A stretch of 64,000 bases of DNA from JACVRW01 sp963728495 (GCA_963728495.1 CAVSKI010000011.1:558001-622000); one strand, 5' to 3'; positions 35,172 through 43,964 are shown, numbered from the stretch's first letter. Made by a program: numbers and translations. The notes: generated by a model from the letters alone, not told the origin.

Positions 35172-35706
35172 CCACGCGCGAGTAGTCCGGCCACTCCTGA
35201 TCGCGGTCGGAGATGAGCCGCTGCTCGGCCGCCGGCCACGCGATCCCGAAGGCGGGGTCGTCCCAGCGCACGCCAGTCGCCGCCTCGGGCACGTAGTGGT
35301 GTGACATGTGGTACAGGACCTCGGTGTCGTCCTCGAGCGTCTGATAGCCCTGAGCGAATCCCTTGGGGACGTAGACGAGCCGTTGGTTGCGCGCGGTCAG
35401 CTCCGTGCCGAGCCACCCTCGCCAGCTGGTCGATTCGGGGCGCAGATCCACGATGACGACGAAGATGGAGCCGCGCGTGCAGCGCACCAGCTTGGCCTCC
35501 CGGTGGGGCGCCTCCTGGAAGTGGAGACCGCGAAGCGTGCCGCGGGTGGGGCTGTAGATCGTGCTGCTCTGGACGATCGGCATCTCGAGGCCGTTCTCGG
35601 CGAACTCTCGCTCGCAGAAGGTCCGCGCCAGGAAGCCGCGCTCGTCCGCATGCCGCTCGACGTCGATAATCGCCGCGTCACGCAGCTCGGTGGACCGGAA
35701 GATCAT
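35158..35706 (-). CDS. dTDP-4-dehydrorhamnose 3,5-epimerase-like protein (RmlC family)
   Basis: 182 aa cupin. Motifs include DERGFLARTFCEREFAENGL, RGTLRGLHFQ, KLVRCTRGSIFVVIVDLR and PKGFAQGYQTLEDDTEVLYHM, with the catalytic His in GLHFQ and the Tyr in VLYHMS. It converts 4-keto sugar nucleotides by epimerising C-3 and/or C-5. It follows the epimerase gene by 17 bases in one unit. With the CDP-transferase and C-methyltransferase close by, it may act on the CDP-sugar rather than on dTDP-rhamnose. Confidence 0.85.
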   Translation of the reverse strand: MIFRSTELRDAAIIDVERHADERGFLARTFCEREFAENGLEMPIVQSSTIYSPTRGTLRGLHFQEAPHREAKLVRCTRGSIFVVIVDLRPESTSWRGWLGTELTARNQRLVYVPKGFAQGYQTLEDDTEVLYHMSHHYVPEAATGVRWDDPAFGIAWPAAEQRLISDRDQEWPDYSRVATPS

Positions 35707-35723
35707 GGACCGAAACGAGGTTG

Positions 35724-36767
35724 TCAGACCGCCGCCACGGGCAGCCGCCAGCGCAGCTGGTCGTCGAGGCGACCGGCCTCCTGAAGCTCCTGCACGTGCT
35801 TGATGCGGAGATAGCTGGGGCCGGTGAACTGCTCGTAGGTCAGGCCGTGGCGAGCGTACGCTTCGTAGAGCTGCTCGATGCCGCGGCGCACCGTCCATTG
35901 CGGCTGGAACCCGGGCAGCACGCGGGCGATCTTCGAGCAGTCGACGCGGTAGGAGCGCTTGTCGGGCCCACCGCCCTCGGCGAACGTGGCGCGTGCACCG
36001 GGCACGACCTCGGCAACCATGTCGGCCAGTTCGCGGATGCGGTAGTTCTCGGCGTTTGCGCCCACGTTGAAAGCCTCGTTGTGCACGATCTCGCGCGGCG
36101 CGTCGAGGCCCGCGAGGATGGCCCCGGAGATGTCCTCGACATGCACGAGCGGCCGCCATGGCGTCCCGTCGCTCTGGATGACGATCTCACCCGTGCAGTG
36201 GGCGTATCCCACAAGATTGTTCACGACCACGTCGGCGCGCAGGCGCGGCGAGGCTCCGAACGCCGTGGCGTTTCGCAGATACGTCGGGCTGAACGAGTCG
36301 TCCGCGAGCGGCGCAATGTCGCGCTCGGCGAGCACCTTGGAGCGCCCGTACGGGGTGACGGGCGCGAACTGGGCGCCCTCGTCGAGCATCTCGTCGCCCT
36401 CCGCCTTCCCATAGAGGCTGCACGACGAGGCGAACAGGAAGCGCGGCACGCCGGCCTCCTTGGCCTTCTCGGCCATCCTCACCGAGGCTAGATGGTTGAT
36501 CTCATAGGTCGTCTGCGGATTGAGATCGCCGACCGGGTCGTTGCAGACCGCCGCGAGGTGGATCACCGCATCGAATCCGCGCAGGGAGTCGCTCTCCACG
36601 TCGCGGACGTCGAGCGTCAGCGACTCGACCTCGGTGTCCACGGGCCCGAAGGTGCACGGAGCAAAGAGATCGCTGTCGAGACCCACGACCTCATGGCCGG
36701 CTCCCTGGAGCATTGGGACCAACACAGATCCGATGTAGCCGTTGTGGCCGGTGACGAGTGTGCGCAT
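35724..36767 (-). CDS. NAD-dependent epimerase/dehydratase (extended SDR)
   Basis: 347 aa. The Rossmann motif is TGHNGYIGS (residues 7-15). The active site has SSCSLYG and the YGRSK dyad (Tyr/Lys), and late NVGANAENYRIREL. It acts on a nucleotide sugar; the family includes CDP- and dTDP-sugar dehydratases, epimerases and reductases, and sequence alone does not choose. A near relative lies at 45584-46711. An exact CAAG-N17-CGTT promoter motif ends four bases before the ATG. Confidence 0.87.
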   Translation of the reverse strand: MRTLVTGHNGYIGSVLVPMLQGAGHEVVGLDSDLFAPCTFGPVDTEVESLTLDVRDVESDSLRGFDAVIHLAAVCNDPVGDLNPQTTYEINHLASVRMAEKAKEAGVPRFLFASSCSLYGKAEGDEMLDEGAQFAPVTPYGRSKVLAERDIAPLADDSFSPTYLRNATAFGASPRLRADVVVNNLVGYAHCTGEIVIQSDGTPWRPLVHVEDISGAILAGLDAPREIVHNEAFNVGANAENYRIRELADMVAEVVPGARATFAEGGGPDKRSYRVDCSKIARVLPGFQPQWTVRRGIEQLYEAYARHGLTYEQFTGPSYLRIKHVQELQEAGRLDDQLRWRLPVAAV

Positions 36768-36771
36768 TCAG

Positions 36772-36800
36772 AAGTAACGCTAAAGCCCTGGCGGCTCTTG
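36772..36800 (-). promoter_or_regulatory. CAAG-N17-CGTT promoter motif for the epimerase at 36767
   Basis: On the minus strand CAAG (36800-36797), exactly 17 bases, then CGTTACTT (36779-36772), four bases before the ATG. The spacing implies a leaderless or nearly leaderless mRNA. It is one of six exact copies of the locus motif. Confidence 0.7.
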
Positions 36801-37024
36801 CGCAGTGCCCCCCGCTGGACGAATTTCCGACCACACGGTTTGGAGTTCCGGGTTACGCTCGGAGTTGGTTGGGGGTCTCCATCCGCGGGTCGGCGGCAGT
36901 GGTTTTGTAGGTCCGCGGGGGCGGCGCCAGGAGGTGTGCCCACCCAGGGGGGTGGCTACACTTGATGGCCGGGGAATTGCTCCGGCTCATCTCAATTTCA
37001 GCGTTTGTTTGATAAGGGAGAGCT

Positions 37025-38077
37025 GTGACCTCTGGAAAATCTGAGGCTGAACGCCCGCTGCGTCCGGGCGATATCGTGGAGGTCAAGTCCGCGGCGGAGA
37101 TTCTTGCGACGCTCGACGGCGACGGGGCGGTCGACAAGATGCCGTTCATGCCGGAGATGATTCGCCACGCGGGCCGGCGCTACACCGTGTCGCGGCGCGT
37201 CGACAAGATCTGCGACACGGTCGGCACCACCGGGAGTCGTCGCATGCTGGACACCGTGTACCTGGACGATCTCCGTTGTGACGGGTCGGCCCACGGCCGC
37301 TGCCAGGCCGCCTGCAAGATCTACTGGAAGGAAGCGTGGCTTCGTCGCGTGGACGACAGTGCGCCCACGCCTGCCGCGGGCGACGATGTCTCGGTCGATC
37401 TCGACCGTCTCACCCAGGCCGGCACAAAGGTGGCCGGCGAGGGCGGCAACGGAGCGCCTGAGCGTTGGCGCTGCCAGGCGACCGAGGCGTCCAAGGCCAC
37501 CGAGGCGGTCAAGACCTCCAATCTCTGGCAGTACTGGCGAGAGTTCAAAAACGGCAATTTCCAGCCCGTGCGCTTCTTCGCGCTCCTCGTTCGCGGGTTC
37601 GTCGTGGAGGTCATCCACCGGCTCGGGCTGCTCAAGCCGCTTCCGCTGCGCGGGCGCGGCCGGGCGTCGACAGCGCAGCCGCTGAACCTTCGGCCCGGCG
37701 AGCGCGTTCGGGTCAGACCCCCGGTTGAGATCGCCGCCACGCTCGACGAGACCGGCCACGATCGGGGGCTCTCCTTCGACCGCGAGATGCTGCCCTACTG
37801 CGGAAAGACCCTTCGCGTCAAGGACAGCGTGCAGCAGATCATCAACGAAGAGACCGGTCGCATGATGAAGATTCCCAAGGACAGCCTCATCCTCGAGGGG
37901 GCCGTCTGCTCGGGGGTTCGCAGCACCGGCCGCTGGTTCTGCCCTCGGGAGATATACCCCTTCTGGCGCGAGGCGTGGCTGGAACGAGTAGACGAGCCCG
38001 TCAGCGAGCCCGTCGCAAATGAGGAGTCCGGTCGTTCAGCGTCCGAGGACTCGATGCCGCGTGTCGGAAGCTCCTAG
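37025..38077 (+). CDS. Unknown protein with a duplicated cysteine-containing domain, in polysaccharide locus
   Basis: 350 aa from GTG 37025, with GGGAG five bases upstream. The same domain of about 95 residues occurs twice (about 13-110 and 224-315). Each copy runs RPGDxVxV, an EIxATLD, a PFMPEM-like segment, G..xxV, a DTxxGRxM turn, then L-CxG...G.C or similar, and ends in WKEAWLRRVD / WREAWLERVD. Cys residues near the end of each copy (LRCDGSAHGRCQAAC; AVCSGVRSTGRWFCP) could hold a metal. The two are joined by a Lys/Arg-rich linker with a hydrophobic stretch (RFFALLVRGFVVEVI). I cannot name the family. Confidence 0.75.
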   Translation: MTSGKSEAERPLRPGDIVEVKSAAEILATLDGDGAVDKMPFMPEMIRHAGRRYTVSRRVDKICDTVGTTGSRRMLDTVYLDDLRCDGSAHGRCQAACKIYWKEAWLRRVDDSAPTPAAGDDVSVDLDRLTQAGTKVAGEGGNGAPERWRCQATEASKATEAVKTSNLWQYWREFKNGNFQPVRFFALLVRGFVVEVIHRLGLLKPLPLRGRGRASTAQPLNLRPGERVRVRPPVEIAATLDETGHDRGLSFDREMLPYCGKTLRVKDSVQQIINEETGRMMKIPKDSLILEGAVCSGVRSTGRWFCPREIYPFWREAWLERVDEPVSEPVANEESGRSASEDSMPRVGSS

Positions 38078-38929
38078 GCGCGCGGTCCGGATCAGTTCGT
38101 TGACCCAAAAACGCCGAAGCGCCCGTCTGCATCGGCGCAGCTGTTGATTCGACAGATCCGCCATGACAGCGAGAGCAAACAGCTCGCGGTACATCCGTTG
38201 CGGAGACGTCCGCAGCTGGTCTGGCCGAGAGGGGTCGAGCCGGCGTCGAAACGCGGCCCGGTCGACCCCCACGGGAGGATCGTTCGTGCGGTGCGCCAGT
38301 GGCTCGTGCAGATGGATGATCGGGCCCATGAGCGCCAGCTCCGCGCTGAGCAGCCAGTCGTTTCGCTCGTTGGGGCGAAGGGGGTGGGCGCGTGTCATCG
38401 GATCTCGCCGGTAGATCCCGTAGATCGGGTCATACTTCGCGTCGCCGGCGTGGAAGAACCACAGCATGCGCTCGAATCGCCGGGCGGGATCCGGCGAGTT
38501 CGGGTACTCGCCGCGGTAGTCCTCGAACCGGGTGGAGCCGGCGGACGTATGAATGGTGAAAGACGTTGTCACCCCAATCGCGTCGGGCTGCTCCTCAAGC
38601 GCCCGGACGCACGTCGATAGGCAGCCCGGTTCGAGCCAGTCGTCGGTGCTGATCCAGCGAAAGAACCTGCCATGAGCCAACTCGAACACCCGCTTCATGT
38701 TCTCGTGGGAGCCGATGTTGACCGGGTTGACGTCAAACCTGACGCGCCGGTCGGCACGGGCGTAGTCCTCGAGGACGGCGATGGTGCCGTCATCCGAGAC
38801 GTTGTCGGAGATGACGAGCTCGAGATCGGTGAAGTCCTGCGACAGGATCGATTCCACGCACCGCTCGATCTCTGGCAGGCCGTTCCGCACCGCGAGGCCG
38901 ATCGAGAGGGCTGGCGAGTTCGCGCTCAC
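38036..38929 (-). CDS. Glycosyltransferase family 2
   Basis: 297 aa from GTG 38929. TTG 38938 also opens the frame but lies within a CGTTAGAT box that looks like a -10 element. GT-A motifs are LSIGLAVRNGLPEIERCVESIL, LELVISDNVSDDGT and WISTDDWLEPG (the DDW metal site). It adds one sugar of the repeat unit at the cytoplasmic face. Donor and acceptor are unknown. Its 3' end overlaps the duplicated-domain gene by 42 bases in convergent orientation. Confidence 0.85.
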   Translation of the reverse strand: MSANSPALSIGLAVRNGLPEIERCVESILSQDFTDLELVISDNVSDDGTIAVLEDYARADRRVRFDVNPVNIGSHENMKRVFELAHGRFFRWISTDDWLEPGCLSTCVRALEEQPDAIGVTTSFTIHTSAGSTRFEDYRGEYPNSPDPARRFERMLWFFHAGDAKYDPIYGIYRRDPMTRAHPLRPNERNDWLLSAELALMGPIIHLHEPLAHRTNDPPVGVDRAAFRRRLDPSRPDQLRTSPQRMYRELFALAVMADLSNQQLRRCRRALRRFWVNELIRTARLGASDTRHRVLGR

Positions 38930-38991
38930 GGCGGCCAATCTAACGAGTGTGCCACGCCAAGCCGCTCGAAACTCGAACTAGGATTTTCCCG

Positions 38992-39942
38992 GTGACCGTG
39001 TCCAACCCGAGCCCGCTCGTGGGGACGCGCGTACTGGTCACAGGCGCCAGCGGACTCATCGGCAGCCATGTTCTTCGCCTGCTCGGGCCGGAATCCGACA
39101 TCGTCGCCGTGAGCCGCGTCGCGCGTCCCGATGCAGACGGGGTTCGGTGGCTGGTGACTGACCTCGCCGAGCCCGGAGCGACGGCCGACCTCGTGGCGTC
39201 CGTAGAGCCGGAAGTCGTGATTCACCTCGCGGGCGAGGTGCGTGGTGATCGATCGCTCGGGACGGTGCTGCCGACACTTCGGGCCAATCTCGTGGCCAGC
39301 GTCGAGCTGCTCGAGGCGGCGACTCGGCTGGGATGCCGGCGAATCGTGCTCAGCGGCTCGCTGCTCGAGGAGCCGCCCGGGGGTGCCGAGCCCGTCCCGC
39401 CGTCACCGTACGGCGCCTCCCGATGGGCCGCGACCGGGTACGCACGCATGTTCCATGCCCTGTTCGGCGCACCGGTGGTGATCCTCCGGCCCTCGTTCGC
39501 CTACGGGCCCGGCCAGGAGGCGACCAAGCTCATTCCCTACGTGACCACCAGCCTGCTCGAGGGCCAGAGCCCTCGGCTTGCCACCGGCGAGCGCCTGCTC
39601 GATTGCCTCTACGCCGAGGACGCCGCACGCGCCTTCATCGATGCCGCCTCGGCACAGGGCGTCGAGGGCCGCACGATCGACATCGGGAGTGGGGTCCTCA
39701 CCTCGGTGCGCGAGATCGTGAAGCTGATCGTCGAGGAGGTGGGGCCGACGGTTGGGCGGCCGCTCTTCGGGATGGTGCCCGTCCGGCCGCTGGAGCGGAA
39801 AGTGGAGGTCGATACCCGGCAGGCGAAGCGGTTGCTCGGCTGGCAGCCGACCACGACTCTCGATGATGGCCTGAACGCCACGGTCGCCTGGTACCGCGGC
39901 GAGCGAAAGGCTGAACGGCTCAGAGTCGTTGAATTGGAGTAA
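38992..39942 (+). CDS. NAD-dependent epimerase/dehydratase (extended SDR)
   Basis: 316 aa from GTG 38992, chosen for AGGA eight bases upstream. It has the cofactor loop TGASGLIGSHVLRLLG, a stretch DLAEPGATADLVASVEPEVVIHLAGEVRG, the active-site Tyr in PSPYGASRWAA (YxxxR in place of the usual YxxxK) and FAYGPGQE. The missing active-site lysine is unusual and may weaken classical chemistry. It probably acts on a nucleotide sugar of this locus. No CAAG-N17-CGTT site precedes it. Confidence 0.8.
   Translation: MTVSNPSPLVGTRVLVTGASGLIGSHVLRLLGPESDIVAVSRVARPDADGVRWLVTDLAEPGATADLVASVEPEVVIHLAGEVRGDRSLGTVLPTLRANLVASVELLEAATRLGCRRIVLSGSLLEEPPGGAEPVPPSPYGASRWAATGYARMFHALFGAPVVILRPSFAYGPGQEATKLIPYVTTSLLEGQSPRLATGERLLDCLYAEDAARAFIDAASAQGVEGRTIDIGSGVLTSVREIVKLIVEEVGPTVGRPLFGMVPVRPLERKVEVDTRQAKRLLGWQPTTTLDDGLNATVAWYRGERKAERLRVVELE
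39906..39934 (+). promoter_or_regulatory. AAAG-N17-CGTT promoter motif for the gene at 39995
   Basis: AAAG (39906-39909), 17 bases, CGTTGAAT (39927-39934), inside the last codons of the preceding gene. One mismatch from CAAG. It would start an mRNA with a leader of about 54 bases that contains a GAGAGGA ribosome site. Confidence 0.5.
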
Positions 39943-39994
39943 CCGAGCACTGAAATGGCCCGCGAGACCTGCGGCGCTTTGACGAGAGGACAAC

Positions 39995-40897
39995 ATGCCG
40001 ACGATTTATCTGGACTCCGCTCATGACGACGGCGCGCGCCGCGATCGCCTCTACAGTGGGGATCTGTTCGGATTCTCGCCGGGTCCGAGCGCGACGAAGC
40101 TGGCTGAGCTCGCGCGCGAGCTGAGCGAGTCCGCTTTCGCCCCTCACGACCCGCAGGTGGCTCAGGAGAGCATGCCGGCCGAGCGGTACGTCGAGATCCT
40201 CGCCGAGCTCAAGCCGGGCTTCATTCACCACCCTCGCGCGAAGGAGCTGATTGCCGGGCTTCTGTCGGAGGTGGGCTGTGACATCGACCGGACTTACTTC
40301 GACGTGCCGCGGCTTCGCACCATGGCGCACGGTGAGTACCTGAAGGCGGGTCTCGCCTATCAGTTCCACCCACACCGCGACACCTGGTTCTCGGCTCCCT
40401 TTCAGCAGCTCAACTGGTGGCTTCCCGTTTACGCCGTCGAGTCGCGGAACTGCATGGCCTTCCACCCGCAGTTCTTCGACACGCCGGTGCGAAACAGCTC
40501 CGCCGGCTACGACTACGACGAGTGGAGCAAGACCGGTCGCCAGGAGGCCGCCAAGCAGGTCAAGAAAGAGACGCGCAAGCAGCCGCAGGCAGAGGAGCCG
40601 CTCGAGCTCCAGCCCGATGTTCGGGTGGTGACCCCGCCGGGCGGCACGATCGTCTTCTCGGCGGCGCAGCTGCACTCGACCGTCCCGAACACCACAGAAC
40701 AGACGCGGTTCAGCATCGACTTCCGCACGGTCAACGTGGACGACCTCGCAGACGGCGTGGCGGCGGCGAACATCGACTCTGAGTGCACGGGCACGACGCT
40801 CCGCGACTTCCTGCGCGCGAGCGACCTCGAGCCACTGCCCGAGGAGATCATCTCCACGTACGACGAACGTCCCGGGGTGGCCGCGGCAGCCGGGTGA
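39995..40897 (+). CDS. Putative 2-oxoglutarate/Fe(II)-dependent oxygenase-like protein
   Basis: 300 aa. Residues about 125-135 have FHPHRDTWFSAP, which supplies an HxD-type pair (HRD). Residues about 215-250 have GGTIVFSAAQLHSTVPN, then TRFSIDFRTV, giving the distal His and the Arg that grips 2-oxoglutarate. This is the double-stranded beta-helix layout of PhyH-like oxygenases. A Lys/Gln-rich insert (KKETRKQPQAEE) lies between the halves. It may hydroxylate a sugar or lipid-linked intermediate, which is inference. GAGAGGA lies just upstream of the ATG. Confidence 0.65.
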   Translation: MPTIYLDSAHDDGARRDRLYSGDLFGFSPGPSATKLAELARELSESAFAPHDPQVAQESMPAERYVEILAELKPGFIHHPRAKELIAGLLSEVGCDIDRTYFDVPRLRTMAHGEYLKAGLAYQFHPHRDTWFSAPFQQLNWWLPVYAVESRNCMAFHPQFFDTPVRNSSAGYDYDEWSKTGRQEAAKQVKKETRKQPQAEEPLELQPDVRVVTPPGGTIVFSAAQLHSTVPNTTEQTRFSIDFRTVNVDDLADGVAAANIDSECTGTTLRDFLRASDLEPLPEEIISTYDERPGVAAAAG

Positions 40898-40949
40898 CCG
40901 GCTGCCGCTCCGCGCGGCAGCCACCGAGGTCGGCTGAGTGGCCCCGGAT

Positions 40950-41099
40950 TTCCGGGTCCGCGCCGCCGAACCGGCCCGGGCTGAACCGGCAGCATGAACG
41001 GCCCGGTGAAGGTGGCGCCGGCTTTGACCGTGATGGTGTCCCCGCCGCGGTCAGCCCGGACGCAAGCAGCGCGACGACGAACCTTACGTTTGCCGCCAT
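40950..41099 (-). pseudogene. Remnant of a secreted beta-helix-type gene
   Basis: From ATG 41099 the minus strand reads a signal-peptide-like MAANVRFVVALLASGLTAAG. One base frame over, it continues as GGDTITVKAGATFTGPFMLP, a sequence like the start of parallel beta-helix or pectate-lyase-like proteins. After that nothing coherent follows. It looks like a truncated and frameshifted gene. The 400-base gap between 40897 and 41298 contains only this and the next remnant. Confidence 0.4.
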
Positions 41100-41107
41100 A
41101 TAGACGG

Positions 41108-41297
41108 TCAACGTAAGCCGCGTCGAATCTCGGCGGCGCGCCGGCCCGCCGCCCGGGCCCGTTCAACGAGCTCGTCCGTGCTGGACTCGGCCAGATTGAT
41201 CTCCACCAGCCTTACTGCTGCAGTTGACGCGGCCTCGGCCAACACCACGCCCGCGAGCGCGTGGTCCCAACCGGCATGCGAGGCCGGTGAATCTCGC
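41108..41297 (-). pseudogene. Fragment of a coding sequence downstream of the flippase gene
   Basis: One minus frame, shifted from the flippase frame, reads SHAGWDHALAGVVLAEAA, then AVRLVEINLAESSTDELVER and AAEIRRGLR before a stop at 41108-41110. Codon use and amino-acid pattern look like a real C-terminal helix pair. There is no plausible start, so it is probably the tail of a lost gene. The family was not recognised. Confidence 0.4.
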
Positions 41298-42872
41298 TCA
41301 GCTCTTGGCCGGCCGTGCCGGCCTGAGACTGCGCACCACTTGGATGAGCTCGCGTGCGACGCTCGGCGCGAGGAGCCTCAGAGCAACGGCATAGACCACG
41401 GCTCCGGCGATGACCGACACCAGGACACGCGGCTCGATCGAGATACCTTGATCTTCGAGCGCCTGACGGACGAGCACCACGGCAATGCATGTCGCGCCGG
41501 CAGCGGGCACGATCCCCCGTAGACGTCCGAGCACGGTCAGCGCGCTCAATGAGAGCTGGCGGATCGTGATCACGAACGACGGGATCTGGCCGAAGATCAG
41601 TGTGGTGAGCGTGAAGGCAATGGCGACGCCCTTTATTCCGAACTCACTACCCACCCAAATGCTGGGCAGCAGAGCGATGAGTACCGCCGCCTTCAGGAGC
41701 ATCACGACCTGCGGCTTTCCAGCCGCATCCAGCACCGCGTCGTTCCACGCGATCAACATCTGGCACATGATCATCACGCACAGGATCTGCACGGTGGGAA
41801 CGGCCGGACGCCATTGCGAGCCGAAGGCGAAGGGAATTACGTCCGGCGCTACGGCGATGAGGCCGAAGAGCGCCGGGAGCCCCAAGGCGGCGAGGAGGGT
41901 GACTCCCCTCAACCACATGTCCGCCACCCGCTCCTGGTTCTCGCGCAGTCGTGCGAACGCGGCGTAGATCACGCGCCCGATCGGCAGTGCGAGCAAAGAC
42001 AGCGGTACCCAAACGATCGCCCATGAGAGATTCCAGATCCCAAGCTCGTCGAGTCCGACGAAGTGTCCGATGAAGAGCGCGGCCACGACCTGCTGGAGCA
42101 GGAAGAAAACGGATGCCCCGGTGTACGGGAAAGCGAACTTCGACAGAGACCGCATGTCGGCTCGAGAGAACTCGAGCGACGGGACCCACCGCGCCGGCAG
42201 TATGAAGAAGAGGGACGTTACCGCGGCGAGCACCACTTGCTGCAGCACGAGAGCCCACGCTCCCGCCCCAAGAGCGGCAGCGGTGATTGCGCACGCCGTT
42301 GAAGTCAATGACCCGATCAGGACCGCGGTCTGAATGACACCGAAGCTCATCGATCGTTGGAGAAGTGCGTGACTGGTCGATCCCACGGCCACGAGGAATA
42401 GCGTCATTCCGCCTACGATCACGAGGCCCGTGACCTCAGGTTCGTCGAACGTCAGAGCAGCCGGGTAGGCGCCCAGCGCAGCGCATCCCGATCCGATCAG
42501 GCCCGCCGCCAGAGCACACCAGAAAGCCGTTGACGTACGGCGCTGCGATGCACTCGAGGCCTGAACGAAGGCGGTGCCGTACCCAAGATCGCCGAGAATC
42601 ATCGAAAACGACCCGATCGTGATGGCCAGGGCGGCCGCGCCGTAGTCGTCCGGAGTAAGCAGGCGGGCGAGGACGGCCACGCCGACCAGCCGGACCCCCT
42701 GAACCGCTACCTGCGAGCTGAGGGTCCAGATAGCCCCACGCTTCACAGCGCGCTGAATCTCGTGCGGCTCAACGTCAGTCGGCGTTCGCGCGTTGCGCGG
42801 CCGCTCGTCTTCTTCAACCGAAACGGACCCGTCGGCGGTCGCCGGCGGGGGGTTTCGTTGGAGCGCGGGCAC
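41298..42872 (-). CDS. wzx: Oligosaccharide flippase, Wzx/MviN-like
   Basis: 524 aa from GTG 42872. After a charged N-terminus of about 45 residues, it has 12 to 14 membrane segments with the Wzx pattern RGAIWTLSSQVAVQGVRLVGVAVLARLLTPDDYG, LGYGTAFVQ and PALFGLIAVAPDVIPFAFG. It flips the undecaprenyl-linked repeat unit to the outer leaflet for polymerisation by the Wzy part encoded at 46745. An AAAG-N17-CGTT motif precedes it, overlapping a divergent copy for the glycosyltransferase at 42954. Confidence 0.88.
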   Translation of the reverse strand: MPALQRNPPPATADGSVSVEEDERPRNARTPTDVEPHEIQRAVKRGAIWTLSSQVAVQGVRLVGVAVLARLLTPDDYGAAALAITIGSFSMILGDLGYGTAFVQASSASQRRTSTAFWCALAAGLIGSGCAALGAYPAALTFDEPEVTGLVIVGGMTLFLVAVGSTSHALLQRSMSFGVIQTAVLIGSLTSTACAITAAALGAGAWALVLQQVVLAAVTSLFFILPARWVPSLEFSRADMRSLSKFAFPYTGASVFFLLQQVVAALFIGHFVGLDELGIWNLSWAIVWVPLSLLALPIGRVIYAAFARLRENQERVADMWLRGVTLLAALGLPALFGLIAVAPDVIPFAFGSQWRPAVPTVQILCVMIMCQMLIAWNDAVLDAAGKPQVVMLLKAAVLIALLPSIWVGSEFGIKGVAIAFTLTTLIFGQIPSFVITIRQLSLSALTVLGRLRGIVPAAGATCIAVVLVRQALEDQGISIEPRVLVSVIAGAVVYAVALRLLAPSVARELIQVVRSLRPARPAKS

Positions 42873-42876
42873 GTTT

Positions 42877-42905
42877 ACGCAACGTTCGGCCCGCGGCCGG
42901 CCTTT
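42877..42905 (-). promoter_or_regulatory. AAAG-N17-CGTT promoter motif for the flippase gene
   Basis: Minus strand AAAG (42905-42902), 17 bases, CGTTGCGT (42884-42877), four bases before the GTG start. One mismatch from CAAG. It is arranged back to back with the motif for the divergent gene at 42954. Confidence 0.55.
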
Positions 42906-42917
42906 CGGGACGCGGCA

Positions 42918-42946
42918 AAAGCGGCGCCGCGGCCACCTCGTTGGTA
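42918..42946 (+). promoter_or_regulatory. AAAG-N17-CGTT promoter motif for the glycosyltransferase at 42954
   Basis: AAAG (42918-42921), 17 bases, CGTTGGTA (42939-42946), seven bases before the GTG start. It shares the 8-mer CGTTGGTA with the sites before 31110 and 63225. Confidence 0.6.
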
Positions 42947-42953
42947 GAGGGCC

Positions 42954-43964
42954 GTGGACGATCTCGCGATCATCACCGTCTCGACCAATGAGGCTCAGTG
43001 GCTACGCCCCTGCCTGAACACGGTATTCGCGCACCTGGGCGACCTGAGGGCAGATGTGATCGTGGTCGACAACGAGTCCCATGACGAGACTCGCGAGCTC
43101 GTGACCCGGGAGTTTCCGGCGGCGCGCGTGGTGTCCTCACGCAACCACGGGTTCTCGCATGCCAACAACCGCGCCCTCATGACGTGCAACGCCCGCTACG
43201 TCCTGTTCTTGAACCCCGATACAGAGGTCCTCGAGGGCGACTTCAGCGACCTCGTCGAGGCGATGGACGAGCGGCCGACGGTCGGGCTGATCGGGGTGCG
43301 GCAGGTGACCCCCGACGGCCGGCTCGACCGAACGATCCGCTACTTCCCGAACGCTCTGCGCGCGCTGGGCGCCGCCCTCGCCGCCGACCGGCTACCGGGC
43401 CGGCCGCGCTGGCTCGGCGAGCGGGAGCTCGACCAGGAGGCCTACGACCGCGAGACAGTCTGTGATTGGACGAGCGGCTCCTTCATGCTCGCCCGCCGGG
43501 AGGCGATCGAGAGCGCGGGCTACCTCGACGAGCGCTACTTCATGTACTCGGACGAGACAGATCTATGCCGCCGGATCAAGACGGCGGGCTGGGGAGTTCG
43601 CCACCTACCCTCCATGACGATTCTTCACCATGACGGAAAAGCGGGCGTGAAGCCGAACATCGTCAGCCTTGGTGCCTGGACGCGCCAGGCCTACGCCCGC
43701 AAGTACTTCTCGCCGGTCCACCGCGCCGCCTACTGCGGGGCTGTGGGTCTGGGGCATTCCCTGCGGTCGGCGTACTCCGGGCGAGGCGAACAGGGTCGCC
43801 TGCAAAGGCAGGCCAACCGCCAGGCGGTCGCGACCATGTTGGGCCGCGCCCCCGTGCCGTATGGACCCCCGAGCAGGGTCTCCCTGCGCACGGGTGCGGC
43901 AGAGCTCCGCGACCCCGACCGCTCCTACCAGCCGGCGGAGACGAGGGACACTCTCGTCTCATGA
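42954..43964 (+). CDS. Glycosyltransferase family 2, rhamnosyltransferase-like
   Basis: 336 aa from GTG 42954. GT-A motifs: LAIITVSTNEAQWLRPCLNTV, DVIVVDNESHDETRELV, FLNPDTEVLEG (the DxD-type site), then GSFMLARREAIESAGYLDERYFMYSDETDLC, which is typical of WbbL-like rhamnosyltransferases. It probably adds rhamnose or a related deoxysugar to the lipid-linked chain. The stop overlaps the next start (ATGA), coupling it to the rhamnose reductase homologue, in keeping with that donor. Confidence 0.88.
   Translation: MDDLAIITVSTNEAQWLRPCLNTVFAHLGDLRADVIVVDNESHDETRELVTREFPAARVVSSRNHGFSHANNRALMTCNARYVLFLNPDTEVLEGDFSDLVEAMDERPTVGLIGVRQVTPDGRLDRTIRYFPNALRALGAALAADRLPGRPRWLGERELDQEAYDRETVCDWTSGSFMLARREAIESAGYLDERYFMYSDETDLCRRIKTAGWGVRHLPSMTILHHDGKAGVKPNIVSLGAWTRQAYARKYFSPVHRAAYCGAVGLGHSLRSAYSGRGEQGRLQRQANRQAVATMLGRAPVPYGPPSRVSLRTGAAELRDPDRSYQPAETRDTLVS

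Noticed and set aside
36999..37010. CGTTTGTT before the duplicated-domain gene as a locus promoter
   Set aside because: No CAAG-like box lies at the fixed spacing (TCCG is found there). The gene may use another promoter.
38938..38966. Another CAAG-N17-CGTT copy before the glycosyltransferase at 38929(-)
   Set aside because: CGTTAGAT is well placed, but the box 17 bases upstream reads AGCG, too far from CAAG to count.
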